DNA of 64,000 nt from Novosphingobium sp. PhB57 (GCF_004342985.1 NZ_SMBO01000001.1:744001-808000), one strand, 5' to 3'; shown: positions 9,911 through 19,925, numbered from the stretch's first letter. The notes: generated from the sequence alone by a model not told the origin. Numbers and translations are program-made.

Positions 9911-11011
9911 TCAGACGTTGAACTTGAAGTGCATGACGTCGCCGTCGTGCACCACGTATTCCTTGCCTTCCTGACGCAGCTTGCCGCCTTCCTTGGCGCC
10001 GGCTTCACCGTTCAGGGCGACATAGTCGTCGTAAGCGATGGTCTCGGCGCGGATGAAGCCGCGCTGCATGTCCGAGTGGATCTCGCCGGCGGCGTCAGGG
10101 GCCTTGGCGCCCTTGTGCACGGTCCAGGCGCGGGCTTCCTTGGGGCCGACGGTGAAGAAGGTCAGCAGGGAAAGCAGTTCGTAGCCGGCGCGGATGATGC
10201 GGGCGAGGCCGGTTTCGTGCAGGCCCATCTCCTCGAGGAAGACCATGCGCTCCTCGATATCCATGCCGACCAGCTCCGATTCGATGGCCGCCGAGACGAT
10301 CACCGCAGTGGCGCCCTCAGCCTTGGCCTTCTCGAAGACGCGGGCGGAGAAGGCATTGCCTTCCGCGGCGGCTTCTTCCTCGACGTTGCAGACATAGAGG
10401 ACCGGCTTGGCCGTCAGGAGCTGGGCCTGGCGGAACACGCGTTCCTCATCTTCGTCCTTGGGCTGGGTGAGGCGCGCGGGCTTGCCTTCGCGCAGCAGCT
10501 CCAGCGCCTGGCCGAGCACCGAGGCGACGATCTTCGATTCCTTGTCGCCCTGGGTAGCTTTCTTCTGAGCGGCGGGGACGCGCTTTTCCAGGCTCTCCAG
10601 GTCGGAAAGAAGCAGCTCGGTCTCGACCGTCTCGGCATCGGCAATGGGGTCGACGCGCTCGTCGACGTGCTGGATGTCGTCGTTCTCGAAGCAGCGCAGG
10701 ACGTGAACGATCGCGTCCACTTCGCGGATGTTGCCGAGGAACTGGTTGCCCAGGCCTTCACCCTTCGAGGCGCCGCGCACGAGCCCGGCGATGTCCACGA
10801 AGGACAGCTGCGTCGGGATGATCTTGGCCGAACCAGCGATTTCGGCCAGCTTGTCCAGGCGCGGATCGGGAACGCCGACCTGGCCGACATTGGGCTCGAT
10901 CGTGCAGAAGGGATAGTTGGCCGCCTGCGCCGCCTGCGTCTCGGTGAGCGCATTGAACAAGGTCGACTTGCCAACATTGGGCAGGCCCACGATTCCGCAA
11001 CGGAAACCCAT
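9911..11011 (-). CDS. ychF: Redox-regulated ribosome-binding ATPase YchF
   Basis: Obg-family P-loop protein that prefers ATP to GTP and binds ribosomes. 366 residues: Walker [12 protein letters not shown] near the N-terminus, switch [18 protein letters not shown] in place of the guanine-specific NKxD (the basis of ATP preference), a helical insert, then the C-terminal TGS domain. A GGAG site lies 8 bases before the ATG. It is near pth and rplY, its usual alphaproteobacterial neighbours, but three other genes intervene. Confidence 0.97.
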   Translation of the reverse strand: MGFRCGIVGLPNVGKSTLFNALTETQAAQAANYPFCTIEPNVGQVGVPDPRLDKLAEIAGSAKIIPTQLSFVDIAGLVRGASKGEGLGNQFLGNIREVDAIVHVLRCFENDDIQHVDERVDPIADAETVETELLLSDLESLEKRVPAAQKKATQGDKESKIVASVLGQALELLREGKPARLTQPKDEDEERVFRQAQLLTAKPVLYVCNVEEEAAAEGNAFSARVFEKAKAEGATAVIVSAAIESELVGMDIEERMVFLEEMGLHETGLARIIRAGYELLSLLTFFTVGPKEARAWTVHKGAKAPDAAGEIHSDMQRGFIRAETIAYDDYVALNGEAGAKEGGKLRQEGKEYVVHDGDVMHFKFNV

Positions 11012-11153
11012 GTGTAACTCCGGAAGAAATGTATGGGCCGCGCCTTAGCGCCAGTCTGCGCGCATTACCAGTTGCGCGACGGTTCTTTATGACCGGAGCC
11101 GGTGGAGAGGTGGGCTTCACGGAAATTTCAGGGCTTGTTCCTAGACGGGCGGG

Positions 11154-12689
11154 ATGAAATCCATCGTTCGCCTCTCCCTTGTCGCCCTCGTGTCCGCGTC
11201 GCTTGCTGCTTGCGGCGGCATTGGAACGGGCAGCGGCGGGGGAGGGCTGGAAAAGGCCCGCGCCGATTTCGCCTCGCAAAGCTACCCTTCGGCCCGCACC
11301 GCGCTCTTTGCCATGCTCGAGAAGGAACCTGACAACCTCCAGGTCCTGGCGCTTCTGGGCAGGACGCAGATCGCACTGGGCGATGCCGATGCGGCCGATC
11401 GCGTCCTTGCCCGATTGAAGAAGGCTGGCGGGAAGGGCGCGGAACTTCGCCGACTGGAAGCGGGTGTCAGCCTGCTGCGCGGCAAGCCGGCTGCGGCTCT
11501 TGCGCTGATTGTAAACGATTTCGACACCGATGCCTGGCGGCTGCGCGCTCAGGCCCAACTGGCGCTGGGCAAACAGACGGACGCCTTGGCATCCTTCGAA
11601 AAGGGGATGGCCGCGGGTGACGACCTGCCACTGAGCGTAGCCTATGCGCGGTTCGCGCTGGAAACCGGCGACCTTGCCCGCGCGGGGCAGATCCTGACGC
11701 GAATGAACCGCTTTGCGCCGGGCGCCTACAACACGCTCGTTCTCGCCGGCGACATCGCCGCTGCACGCGGCGAGACGGATGGCGCGATAGCCGCCTATGG
11801 CAGGGCGACAAGCGCCTATCCCGGCAAAGTCCCGCCCATGCTGGCGCTTGCCAATGCCCTCGACGAAAAAGGCGAGGTCGATGCGGCCATGCGCGTAGTC
11901 GAGAAGGCGGCAAAGCTATCTTCCGGCGACCCGGCCCTCGAAGAGATGCGGATCCAGCTTCTGGCTGAGAAGGGCGAATGGAAAACGATCCGCCTGGCTC
12001 TGCAGGGGCGAGAGGGGCGCATCGATCCGGCATCGAGCTTGGGGCTGACGTATGGCGAGGCCCTGCTGCGTCTTGGTCACGCCGAGCAGGCCCGCGTGCT
12101 GTTCAGCCGGGCCTCGCTGCTGCTGCCGGGCAATCCGTTCGCGCGCATGATGCTCGGAGAAGCGCAACTGGCGAGCGGGGATGCGAAGGGGGCGTGGGAA
12201 ACGCTGAAGCCCCTGGCTTCCGGCACGCTGGCCCAGCCGGAAATTCTCGTTTCGGCCGAACGCGCGGCCCGCGCGGCCGGTGCTCCCGAGGCGGATGTAC
12301 TGAAGGCACGGCTCGATCCCGTGCGTCTGAAAGCGACGATGGCGCTGGCCGATAAGGGGCAGGCCGCCCTGTCCGCGCAGGACTGGAAGCTGGCGCTGGC
12401 GACCTATCGCGAACTGCTTCAGCGGGGCGACGATCCCGAGGTTCTCAAGCGCATGGCGCTGGCAGCGGCGGGGCTGGGGCAGGGAAGTGACGCCCTGGCT
12501 TATGCCGACCGGGCGCGCAGGCTGGTGCCGGACAATCCCGACTATCTTCACGTGGCCGGCCTCGTCCGCCTGGAACTCGGTCGCGACCTGTCCGGTGCCC
12601 GGCGCCTGCTGGAGGCTGCGGCCATCGCCGATCCGCGCGATCCCGACATCGCGCGCGATCTTGGAAAAGCGAAGGCCGCCGCCAGCTAG
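11154..12689 (+). CDS. TPR-repeat lipoprotein (PrsT-like)
   Basis: 511 residues. The signal peptide ends in a lipobox (ASLAAC, Cys20), then comes a Gly-rich spacer and roughly ten tetratricopeptide units to the C-terminus. These include the recurring A-x-LG-x-LAQAR pattern. TPR superhelices bind peptides or scaffold complexes. It is tail-to-tail with a PEP-CTERM gene; TPR lipoproteins of the PrsT family belong to PEP-CTERM/exosortase systems, though PrsT is usually about 900 residues. The PrsT link is therefore a contextual guess, while the TPR lipoprotein call is firm. Confidence 0.85.
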   Translation: MKSIVRLSLVALVSASLAACGGIGTGSGGGGLEKARADFASQSYPSARTALFAMLEKEPDNLQVLALLGRTQIALGDADAADRVLARLKKAGGKGAELRRLEAGVSLLRGKPAAALALIVNDFDTDAWRLRAQAQLALGKQTDALASFEKGMAAGDDLPLSVAYARFALETGDLARAGQILTRMNRFAPGAYNTLVLAGDIAAARGETDGAIAAYGRATSAYPGKVPPMLALANALDEKGEVDAAMRVVEKAAKLSSGDPALEEMRIQLLAEKGEWKTIRLALQGREGRIDPASSLGLTYGEALLRLGHAEQARVLFSRASLLLPGNPFARMMLGEAQLASGDAKGAWETLKPLASGTLAQPEILVSAERAARAAGAPEADVLKARLDPVRLKATMALADKGQAALSAQDWKLALATYRELLQRGDDPEVLKRMALAAAGLGQGSDALAYADRARRLVPDNPDYLHVAGLVRLELGRDLSGARRLLEAAAIADPRDPDIARDLGKAKAAAS

Positions 12690-12773
12690 AGCCAGCGGCG
12701 GCCTGCCCGGCCGGAAACGGAAGCAACCCGGCCGAGAGGCGCCACCTCCCGCGATGGGCGCGGGAGCGGCGCC
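12674..12773. terminator. Two tandem hairpins between convergent genes
   Basis: The first, GGCCGCCGC..GCGGCGGCC (12674-12703), has the TPR gene stop codon in its loop. The second (12738-12773) is a long GC-rich stem built from GGCGCC and CTCCCGCG arms. Neither has a clear T-run, so termination is plausible on both strands but not certain. Confidence 0.45.
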
Positions 12774-12786
12774 TTGGAAGCTACTG

Positions 12787-13200
12787 TCAGTCGCGCTTCT
12801 TGCGGCGGCGGGCATAGGCCAGGCCGAGCAGGCCGAGGCCCATCATGCCGAGCATGCCCGGTTCCGGCACGTCGGTGCTGCCGCCGCCGCTCGAACCACC
12901 GGAGGTGCCACCGGAAGTCGTGGTGCCGCCCGAAGTGGTCGTGGTGCCACCCGAGGTGGTCGTGCCGCCGGAAGTGGACGTCGTCCCGCCCGAAGTCGAG
13001 GTGGTGCCGCCCGAAGTGGTCGTGGTGCCACCAGAGGTGCTGCTGGACCCGCACTGCTTCTTGCCGGCCGAATGGCCGCAGTTGCAAGTGTGCTTGTGGC
13101 CGCCGCTGCCGCCCCAGCCCCAGGTCGCCTGCGCAGGCGACGTGAATGCGATGGTGCTGCCGGCGGTGAGCGCCAGGGCGAGCATGGTCTTGCGGATCAT
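12787..13200 (-). CDS. PEP-CTERM sorting-domain protein with Ser/Gly/Thr repeats
   Basis: 137 residues: Sec signal (1-29, ending AQA), a Cys/His cluster (HKHTCNCGHSAGKKQC), about ten tandem SGGTTT/SGGTTST units (about 54-102), and a C-terminal PEP-CTERM signal. That signal is VPEP, a hydrophobic helix and a RRRKKR tail. Such proteins are processed by an exosortase and released or anchored in the envelope or biofilm matrix. The gene has a strong GGGGA ribosome site and a sigma-54 promoter. No exosortase lies in the window. Repeat number may vary between strains. Confidence 0.9.
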   Translation of the reverse strand: MIRKTMLALALTAGSTIAFTSPAQATWGWGGSGGHKHTCNCGHSAGKKQCGSSSTSGGTTTTSGGTTSTSGGTTSTSGGTTTSGGTTTTSGGTTTSGGTSGGSSGGGSTDVPEPGMLGMMGLGLLGLAYARRRKKRD

Positions 13201-13242
13201 TCGTATTCCCCTTGTTGCCCGAATGGGTTGCCAAGAGGAAAA

Positions 13243-13259
13243 GCAAGCGTCGTGCCAGA
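13243..13259 (-). promoter_or_regulatory. Sigma-54 (RpoN) promoter of the PEP-CTERM gene
   Basis: On the minus strand the element reads TCTGGCACG-ACGC-TTGCTT. This is an exact match to the consensus YTGGCACG-N4-TTGCW, with the invariant GG and GC separated by 10 bases. Transcription should start near 13231, leaving a leader of about 31 bases with a good ribosome site. Upstream (13284-13353) the motif GTTAAC/GCTAAC/GCTAAT recurs four times and could be activator sites. Confidence 0.88.
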
Positions 13260-13361
13260 TGAGGGTTTCTGCGGAGAACGTTGGTTAACGCATGCCTTGA
13301 AGCGTTGCTTGTGTAAGCTAACCCGACGCTAATTGCGGCGAAAGACGGCTAACTTCAGGGT

Positions 13362-13931
13362 TCAATCCTGCTGGCGCAGAGCGACGTCGTTCATGAACCT
13401 GGTATCGTCGCCGGCCGAAAGGCGATCGGCTTCCCCTGCGACGGCGCCCAGCATGTCGGCCAGCGGATCCATGTCGGCCTTGGCGTAATTGCCCAGGACA
13501 TAGCCGGTCACGCGGTCCTTGTGGCCGGGATGGCCGATACCCAACCGCACGCGGCGGAATTCCGCGCCGAGGTGCTGGTCGATGGAGCGCAGGCCGTTGT
13601 GGCCGGCATGGCCGCCGCCTTGTTTCACCTTGACCTTGAAAGGCGCCAGATCCAGCTCGTCGTGAAATACGGTGAGGTCCGCCAGCGCCAGCTTGTAGAA
13701 GCGCATGGCTTCGCCCACGGCGCGGCCGCTCTCGTTCATGAAAGTCGCCGGCTTCAGCAGCAGCACTTTCTCGGAGCCGATCCGACCTTCCTGGAGCCAG
13801 CCCTGGAATTTCTTCTGGCTCGGACCGAAGTTATGGACTTCGGCAATCGCATCGATCGCCATGAAGCCGACGTTGTGCCGGTTCAGCGAATATTGGGGAC
13901 CGGGGTTACCGAGGCCGACCCAGAGCTGCAT
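13362..13931 (-). CDS. pth: Peptidyl-tRNA hydrolase
   Basis: Recycles peptidyl-tRNA that drops off ribosomes by cleaving the ester link. 189 residues with the family motifs: WVGLGNPGPQYSLNRHNVGF at the N-terminus (catalytic His in NRHNVGF), KPATFMNESG, and VFHDELDLAPFKVKVKQGGG with HAGHNGLRS. Full length. It lies downstream of rplY on the same strand, but a strong terminator-like hairpin (13959-14004) separates the two, so it may need its own or readthrough transcription. Confidence 0.97.
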   Translation of the reverse strand: MQLWVGLGNPGPQYSLNRHNVGFMAIDAIAEVHNFGPSQKKFQGWLQEGRIGSEKVLLLKPATFMNESGRAVGEAMRFYKLALADLTVFHDELDLAPFKVKVKQGGGHAGHNGLRSIDQHLGAEFRRVRLGIGHPGHKDRVTGYVLGNYAKADMDPLADMLGAVAGEADRLSAGDDTRFMNDVALRQQD

Positions 13932-13958
13932 GACGAGAAATCCTGTACTGAAACGCGA

Positions 13959-14004
13959 AACGGCCCCTCCGCGCGCCGGACGAACCGGGGCTGGAGGGGC
14001 CGTT
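13959..14004 (-). terminator. Intrinsic terminator downstream of rplY
   Basis: A 12-bp perfect stem (AACGGCCCCTCC with GGAGGGGCCGTT) with a 22-base loop, followed on the minus strand by TTTCGCGTTTC. It is correctly placed after the rplY stop and ends just before pth, so it may attenuate readthrough into pth. Confidence 0.7.
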
Positions 14005-14062
14005 CCCTATCCGAAGATGGCCGGGCCCGAAAGGACCCGGAACCGAATTTACTCGGCTGCGA

Positions 14063-14680
14063 TTACTCGCCTTCAGCTTCTTCCTTGGCCGTGTCGCCTT
14101 CGGAGCTCTTGAGAGCCGAAGGGGCAGCGATCGTCGCGATGGTGAAATCGCGGTCGGTGATCGCGTTCTCGACGCCCTTGGGGAGCTTGACGTGGCTGGA
14201 GTGGATCGATTCGCCCACGTCGAAGCCGGTCACGTCGATGACGATCTCATGCGGGATCTTCTCGGCGTCGCAGACCAGTTCCAGGTCGTGGCGAACGACG
14301 TTCAGCACGCCGCCGCGCTTCAGGCCCGGCGAAGCTTCTTCGTTGGCGAAGACGACCGGCACGTTGACGTGCACGGTCGCGCCCTTGACGACGCGCAGGA
14401 AGTCGGCGTGAAGCGGACGATCCGAAACGGGGTGGAAGGCAACGTCCTTGGGCTGCGTCCGGAACTTCTTGCCGCCGACTTCAACTTCGATGATCGAGTT
14501 GAAGAAGTGACCGGTTCCAAGCTGGCGGGCCAGCTCCTTTTCCTCGACGTGGATTGCGAGGGGTTCTTCGTTACCACCATAGATAACGGCGGGGACGCGG
14601 CCATCGCGACGCAGAGCACGGGAGGCTCCCTTGCCAGCCCGATCACGCGTCTCGGCCGGCAGGTTAAGCGTATCGCTCAT
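14063..14680 (-). CDS. rplY: 50S ribosomal protein L25/general stress protein Ctc
   Basis: 5S rRNA-binding ribosomal protein of the long, two-domain Ctc type. 205 residues: L25 domain (about 1-95; [20 protein letters not shown] binds 5S rRNA), then the TL5 beta domain (about 100-190). An acidic tail ([12 protein letters not shown]) follows. Gene order rplY-pth is typical of alphaproteobacteria. Confidence 0.96.
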   Translation of the reverse strand: MSDTLNLPAETRDRAGKGASRALRRDGRVPAVIYGGNEEPLAIHVEEKELARQLGTGHFFNSIIEVEVGGKKFRTQPKDVAFHPVSDRPLHADFLRVVKGATVHVNVPVVFANEEASPGLKRGGVLNVVRHDLELVCDAEKIPHEIVIDVTGFDVGESIHSSHVKLPKGVENAITDRDFTIATIAAPSALKSSEGDTAKEEAEGE

Positions 14681-14871
14681 GAGGACTTGCCTTTCGAAAA
14701 CTGGATATATGTCGGATACAGGCCGCGTATCGGCCCGCTCCGTCCCGCCACGCCTCCAGGGATGACCATGACGGGAAGCGGGCGCCCTTAATGCGATTAT
14801 CGCAGATTTGCAAGCACTGTCGGGGCCGCCGGTGGTCCAATCCCGATCAACCCGGATCGACCGCGTTCCAG

Positions 14872-15723
14872 CTATTCGACCCGGATGACGCGGTAGCCCT
14901 TCGCTGCCAGCATCGCCGGAATGCCCTCCGGCCCGGCCATGTGCGCCGCTCCGACGGCAACGAACGGACGCTTGCCCTCCCGCATGGCAGAGTCGATCTT
15001 TCCGGCCCAGTCCCGGTTGCGCCCCACGAAGAGCACCGCGCGCAGTTCCGGGTCGGCGAGCAGGCCCTTGCGTGTTTCGCGTTCGATCGCGGCCATGTCT
15101 CCCTGACGCCAGCGCTCGGCAAGATCGCCATCCGCGGCGGCGGCCTCGGTCACGACCGCGCCCAGGAGATCGCGCTGCTCGCGCTCCGGCAGGCTGTCGA
15201 ACAGGCCGAGTTGCTTTGCCGCACCCTCCAGTTCGACGACGGGCTTGTTTCCTGCCGCCGCGATGACGGCCCGGTCCACGCCATTGCGCGCCTCATCTTC
15301 CCTGGCGCCGGCCTGGGCCAGCGTGAGGGCTGCGGCCCAGGTGTCCATCGCCGCGAAATCGCCGTCGGCATAGCCGCCTTTCGCCAGTAAGGCCGATAGG
15401 GCAGGGCGCCTGCGTGGATCGATCCGTTGGGACAACGGCGGCTGTTCCTCGTTCTTGGCGAGGCGGGCGAACGTAGCGGCGACTTCCTTTTCGTCGGCGA
15501 GATTGGCGACTTCGACCATCACCGAGTCCGAACCTTCCAGAGCGGTCCGAACTTTCGCGGTCTGCCATTGCAGCGGAGACTTGGCACTATGAATGGTTCC
15601 GAAGAGCCAGGCGGTCTGGCCGTTCGGTCCCTCGACACGCCAGAGTGCGGGATCGGCGGGCTGGGGTTTCGGTCCGCAGGCAAAGAGCGCCAGGGCCGCC
15701 AGCAGGACGATGGTCTTGCGCAT
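14872..15723 (-). CDS. TraB/GumN family protein (copy 1)
   Basis: 283 residues with a signal or lipoprotein-like N-terminus ([12 protein letters not shown], Cys at about 16). The TraB/GumN core includes WLFGTIH near the N-terminus and [10 protein letters not shown] near the C-terminus, the two GxxH-type motifs proposed to bind metal in this Tiki-like protease superfamily. Function in bacteria is unproven; proteolysis in the periplasm is the structural inference. It lies 3 bases downstream of a paralogue, which suggests tandem duplication and one operon. Confidence 0.88.
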   Translation of the reverse strand: MRKTIVLLAALALFACGPKPQPADPALWRVEGPNGQTAWLFGTIHSAKSPLQWQTAKVRTALEGSDSVMVEVANLADEKEVAATFARLAKNEEQPPLSQRIDPRRRPALSALLAKGGYADGDFAAMDTWAAALTLAQAGAREDEARNGVDRAVIAAAGNKPVVELEGAAKQLGLFDSLPEREQRDLLGAVVTEAAAADGDLAERWRQGDMAAIERETRKGLLADPELRAVLFVGRNRDWAGKIDSAMREGKRPFVAVGAAHMAGPEGIPAMLAAKGYRVIRVE

Positions 15724-15726
15724 CGT

Positions 15727-16644
15727 CTACTGCACCCGCACTGTGCGAATGCCGTCGCGTGACAGCTGCTCCTGAACACTGCCCGCCCCGGCCAGATGCC
15801 CCGCGCCGACGGCCACGAAGACCACGCCCGGCTGAGCGAGCCGACCTTCAAGCCATTTCGCCCAGGCTTGGTTGCGGTCGGTGATGAGCACCTTGCGCAT
15901 GGTTTCGTCCGATTCGTCGTCATTGAGCAGTTCGGCGAGTTCCTCGGCCCGGCCCCGTCTCCAGGCATTAACCAGCTTGGCCACGTCTTCCTTCAGGGTA
16001 GGCAGCTGCTCCAGCACTTCGGAAAGGTAGGCCCTCTGGCTCGCTTCCGGCAAGGCGGCGAAGAGACCGATCTGGTATTCGGCAGTTTCCAGCGGATGCC
16101 GTGCCACGCCGCTGGCCTTGGCCATCGCATCGATCTGGTTCTCGACGCCCTTGGCCTGATCGTATCCGGCGGCTTTCAGCGGGATCAGAGAGAGCAGCAG
16201 CCCGGCGTACCAAGGCTCGAACTGATCGAATGAATTGACGGCAAGTCCAAGATCGGAGAGACTTTTCTCCAGACTGCCGCGCTGCGTCTCGTCCAGGCTT
16301 ACGCGCAATGTCCGGCCGTCCCGGCGGATCCCCTTCTCCGCGAAGATCGCCTGCAGGGTCTCTGGCGAATCGGTCATCGTTTCCGTGACGACCTGATCGG
16401 CCGACTGGAAAGCGCGCTTCACCGGCCCACGGAACCAGCCCAGTTCTTCGGGGAGAATGTGGATCGTGCCGAACAGGTAGATCGTCGTGTCCCGGTCGGA
16501 GATCTTCCAAAGCGCAGGTCTGGCCTCGGCAGCAGGCGCCTCCGAAGCCCTTGCCTTCTCCCGCGCCGTGACCGGCGGCGCGGCCAGGAATATGAACAAG
16601 GCGGAGGCCGCCGCGAGCAGGCGGATCTTGCGGGACGATATCAT
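15727..16644 (-). CDS. TraB/GumN family protein (copy 2)
   Basis: 305 residues from the ATG at 16644, chosen because it starts a clear signal peptide (MISSRKIRLLAAASALFIF, cleavage near VTA). The core motifs are YLFGTIHILP and VAVGAGHLAGAGS. It shares the domain and the C-terminal Ile-Arg-Thr-Val-Arg-Val-type ending with copy 1 but is clearly diverged. First gene of the pair, divergent from glyQ across 181 bases. Confidence 0.88.
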   Translation of the reverse strand: MISSRKIRLLAAASALFIFLAAPPVTAREKARASEAPAAEARPALWKISDRDTTIYLFGTIHILPEELGWFRGPVKRAFQSADQVVTETMTDSPETLQAIFAEKGIRRDGRTLRVSLDETQRGSLEKSLSDLGLAVNSFDQFEPWYAGLLLSLIPLKAAGYDQAKGVENQIDAMAKASGVARHPLETAEYQIGLFAALPEASQRAYLSEVLEQLPTLKEDVAKLVNAWRRGRAEELAELLNDDESDETMRKVLITDRNQAWAKWLEGRLAQPGVVFVAVGAGHLAGAGSVQEQLSRDGIRTVRVQ

Positions 16645-16825
16645 GACGGTTTTCCGAGGGAGTACGAAAGAAACGGGCGCTTGACGGAGGTTCCGTAGCG
16701 CGGGGGATAGCCTCGCGGCGCCGGGCGCGGTAGCCATAACTGTTGTTCACGCGCGGCTTGCGCGGTTGATTTGGCCGGTTCGATCCGCCAAAGGCCGCGC
16801 AACCAAGAGATTTGACGGGATTTCG

Positions 16826-17731
16826 ATGTCGACCGCTGACAGACAGCCGCTCAGCTTCCAGGACATGATCCTGACGCTCCACAACTTCTGGAGCGCGCAG
16901 GGCTGCCTCATCCTCCAGCCCTATGACATGCGCATGGGGGCAGGCACCTTCCATCCGGCCACGACGCTTCGCGCGCTCGGCCCGGAACCGTGGAAGGCGG
17001 CCTATGTCCAGCCTTCGCGCCGTCCGACCGATGGCCGCTACGGCGAAAACCCGAACCGGCTCCAGCATTACTATCAGTATCAGGTGATCCTGAAGCCGAA
17101 CCCGGACAACCTGCAGGAACTCTATCTCGCCAGCCTCGCCGCCATCGGCGTCGATCCGCTCGCGCACGATATCCGCTTCGTCGAGGACGATTGGGAAAGC
17201 CCGACCCTGGGCGCCTGGGGCCTGGGCTGGGAAGTCTGGTGCGACGGCATGGAAGTGACGCAGTTCACGTACTTCCAGCAGGTCGGCGGGTTCGACTGCA
17301 AGCCGGTCGCGGGCGAGCTGACTTACGGTCTGGAGCGTCTGGCGATGTATATCCAGGGCGTCGACCGCGTCTACGACCTGCGCTTCAACAACGAGGGCGT
17401 CAGCTATGGCGACGTGTTCCTCGCCAATGAGCAGCAGATGTCGAAGTACAACTTCGAGATCGCCGATACCGAGGCACTTTTCGCCGGCTTCAAGGCCGCC
17501 GAGGCCGAATGCATGCGCTGCATCGAGGCGGAAATTCCGCTTGCCGCCTATGACCAGGCGATCGAGGCCAGCCATCTCTTCAACCTGCTTCAGGCGCGCG
17601 GGGTGATCTCCGTCCAGGAGCGGGCCAGCTACATCGGCCGTGTGCGCGATCTTGCCAAGGGATCGTGCGAGGCCTGGATCGGCAAGAACAAGAGCGAATG
17701 GGAAGCCAAGTTCCCGGGATGGACCGTATGA
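16826..17731 (+). CDS. glyQ: Glycyl-tRNA synthetase alpha subunit
   Basis: Class II catalytic subunit of the bacterial alpha2beta2 GlyRS. 301 residues beginning [20 protein letters not shown]. Near-invariant motifs are [39 protein letters not shown] and FTYFQQVGG, with [11 protein letters not shown] as motif 3. The upstream in-frame extension was rejected by alignment. The stop overlaps the glyS ATG by 4 bases. Confidence 0.98.
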   Translation: MSTADRQPLSFQDMILTLHNFWSAQGCLILQPYDMRMGAGTFHPATTLRALGPEPWKAAYVQPSRRPTDGRYGENPNRLQHYYQYQVILKPNPDNLQELYLASLAAIGVDPLAHDIRFVEDDWESPTLGAWGLGWEVWCDGMEVTQFTYFQQVGGFDCKPVAGELTYGLERLAMYIQGVDRVYDLRFNNEGVSYGDVFLANEQQMSKYNFEIADTEALFAGFKAAEAECMRCIEAEIPLAAYDQAIEASHLFNLLQARGVISVQERASYIGRVRDLAKGSCEAWIGKNKSEWEAKFPGWTV

Positions 17732-19845
17732 CCGACTTCCTTCTCGAACTGCGTTCGCAGGAAATTCCTGCCCGCATGCAGGCCGGCGCGCGCGCCGATC
17801 TGGAAAAGCTGTTCCGCAAGGAAATGGCCGCTGCCGGCGTTGCCTTGGGCGAAGTCACCGTCTGGTCCACGCCGCGCCGGCTCGCTCTGATCGCACGCGG
17901 CCTTCCGCTGGCGACCGAGGCCGTTCACGAGGAAACCAAGGGCCCTGCAACCAGCGCCCCGGAACAGGCGCTCGAAGGCTTCCTGCGCAAGACCGGCCTG
18001 ACCAGGGACCAGCTCGAAGTGCGCGACCTCAAGGGCAAGGACACCTACTTCGCCGTCGTCGAAAAGCCGGGCCGCGCCGTGGCCGAGGTGCTTGCGGAGG
18101 TCGTCCCGGCCATCATCCGCAGCTTCCCCTGGCCCAAGTCGCAGCGCTGGGGCGCCGCGTCGATCTCCACGGAATCGCTCCGCTGGGTGCGTCCGCTCTC
18201 CGGGATCGTCGCGATCCTGGGCGAGGACCTTGTCGCCTGCGAAGTGGGCGGCATCGCTTCGGGATATGTGACGCTGGGCCACCGCTTCCATGCCCCCGGA
18301 GAAATCACCATCGGCGGCGCGCACGACTATGCCGACAAGCTGCACCTTGCCCATGTGCTCGTGAACCACGAGGAACGGCAGGATATCGTTCGCACCAAGG
18401 CGCGTGAGGCCGCCACCGCGGCCGGGCTCGTGCTGGTCGAGGACGAGGGGCTGGTGATCGAGAATGCAGGCCTTACCGAATGGCCGGTGCCGTTGCTCGG
18501 CCGGTTCGAAGAGGACTTCCTTGAGGTTCCGCCCGAGACGATCCAGCTGACGGCCCGCGTCAACCAGAAGTATTTCGTCTGCGAAGACACTTCAGGTTGG
18601 CTCGCCAACGCCTTCATTTGTACGGCAAATATTGTCGCCAACGATGGCGGGGCGGCTATCGTCGACGGCAATCGCAAGGTGCTGGCGGCGCGTCTCTCGG
18701 ATGCGCGCTTCTTCTGGCAGCAGGATCGCAAGACCTCGCTCTCGGCCCAGGCTGCAAAGCTTGCCCGCATTACCTTCCACGAAAAGCTGGGCTCCGTTGC
18801 CGACAAGGTCGAGCGCGTCGCCAGGCTGGCCGAATGGCTGGCAAGCGAAGGCATAGTGCCGAACTGCGATCCGGCGCTTGCACGTCAGGCTGCGGAACTC
18901 TCCAAGGCCGATCTCGTCACCGAGATGGTCGGAGAATTTCCGGAACTTCAAGGGCTTATGGGCGGATATTATGCCCGCGCCGAAGGTCTGCCCGATGCGG
19001 TCGCGGATGCCATTCGCGATCACTACAAGCCCGTCGGGCAAGGGGATGAAGTGCCGACGGCGCCCGTCACCGTGGCCGTGGCGCTGGCGGACAAACTCGA
19101 TACGCTTCGCAGCTTCTTTGCGATCGACGAGAAGCCGACCGGGTCGAAGGATCCGTTCGCGCTGCGCCGTGCCGCTCTGGGCATCATCCGTCTCATCACT
19201 GACAATGCCTTGCGTTTCGGGGTCGCCGAGGGTGACCTGCTCGACTTCTTCGCAGACCGCCTCAAGGTTCAGCAGAAGGAAGCCGGCGTTCGTCACGACC
19301 TGATCGACGCGGTCTTCGCTCTTGGCGGCGAGGACGACCTCGTTCGCCTGCTCGCCCGGGTACATGCCCTGCAGGGCTTCGTCTCGACCGATGACGGTGC
19401 GAACCTGCTGGCGGGCTACAAGCGCGCTGCCAACATCCTCAAGAAGGAAGACTGGCACGGCGTCGAGGGCGAGATCGCGCGCACGGGCGAGGAAGATCCG
19501 CTGGCCGGTGTCGAGGATCCCGATCTGGCCGAAGTAATTGCCGCCAAGATGGCGCACCGTCACGCCAGCGAGCAGGCCCCGGCCTATGCGGCCGAGCCTG
19601 CCGAGCAGACCCTGATCGATGCCGTTGCCGCGGCGGAAACGGAAGTCTCGCGTGCGGTTTCCTCCGAGGACTTCGCCGCGGCCATGACCGCGCTGGCGTC
19701 GCTTCGCGCACCGATCGATGCGTTCTTCGAGGACGTCACCGTCAACGATGCCGACCCGCTGAAGCGCCAGGCCCGCCTGGCCCTGCTGGACCGCTTCCGC
19801 GCCGCGGTTCACAAGGTCGCGGATTTCTCTCGCATCGAGGGCTAA
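17728..19845 (+). CDS. glyS: Glycyl-tRNA synthetase beta subunit
   Basis: tRNA-binding subunit of bacterial GlyRS, 705 residues starting [18 protein letters not shown], the standard family start. It contains an HD-like middle region (about 330-450) and a C-terminal anticodon-binding helical domain (about 590-700). The start is coupled to the glyQ stop (ATGA). A good bidirectional terminator follows. Confidence 0.98.
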   Translation: MTDFLLELRSQEIPARMQAGARADLEKLFRKEMAAAGVALGEVTVWSTPRRLALIARGLPLATEAVHEETKGPATSAPEQALEGFLRKTGLTRDQLEVRDLKGKDTYFAVVEKPGRAVAEVLAEVVPAIIRSFPWPKSQRWGAASISTESLRWVRPLSGIVAILGEDLVACEVGGIASGYVTLGHRFHAPGEITIGGAHDYADKLHLAHVLVNHEERQDIVRTKAREAATAAGLVLVEDEGLVIENAGLTEWPVPLLGRFEEDFLEVPPETIQLTARVNQKYFVCEDTSGWLANAFICTANIVANDGGAAIVDGNRKVLAARLSDARFFWQQDRKTSLSAQAAKLARITFHEKLGSVADKVERVARLAEWLASEGIVPNCDPALARQAAELSKADLVTEMVGEFPELQGLMGGYYARAEGLPDAVADAIRDHYKPVGQGDEVPTAPVTVAVALADKLDTLRSFFAIDEKPTGSKDPFALRRAALGIIRLITDNALRFGVAEGDLLDFFADRLKVQQKEAGVRHDLIDAVFALGGEDDLVRLLARVHALQGFVSTDDGANLLAGYKRAANILKKEDWHGVEGEIARTGEEDPLAGVEDPDLAEVIAAKMAHRHASEQAPAYAAEPAEQTLIDAVAAAETEVSRAVSSEDFAAAMTALASLRAPIDAFFEDVTVNDADPLKRQARLALLDRFRAAVHKVADFSRIEG

Positions 19846-19890
19846 TCACCAGATCAAGCTGCGGGGAGCGTCAATCGCCCCTGAAAACGA

Positions 19891-19925
19891 AAAGGCCGGG
19901 GCATCCCCCGGCCTTTTTCTTATTT
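19891..19925. terminator. Bidirectional intrinsic terminator
   Basis: Stem AAAGGCCGGGG / CCCCGGCCTTT with a CATC loop, flanked by an A-run on the left and TTTTTCTTATTTTTT on the right. It ends glyS on the plus strand and the methyltransferase gene on the minus strand. Confidence 0.9.

Noticed and set aside
12845..13288. Plus-strand frame encoding PPEVVV repeats opposite the PEP-CTERM gene
   Set aside because: It is the mirror of the SGGTTT repeat; there is no signal peptide or ribosome site, while the minus-strand gene has a promoter, a signal and a sorting domain.
16745..16825. GGTTCGATCC, resembling a tRNA T-arm, upstream of glyQ
   Set aside because: Stem pairing around the loop fails and no acceptor or anticodon arms can be folded.
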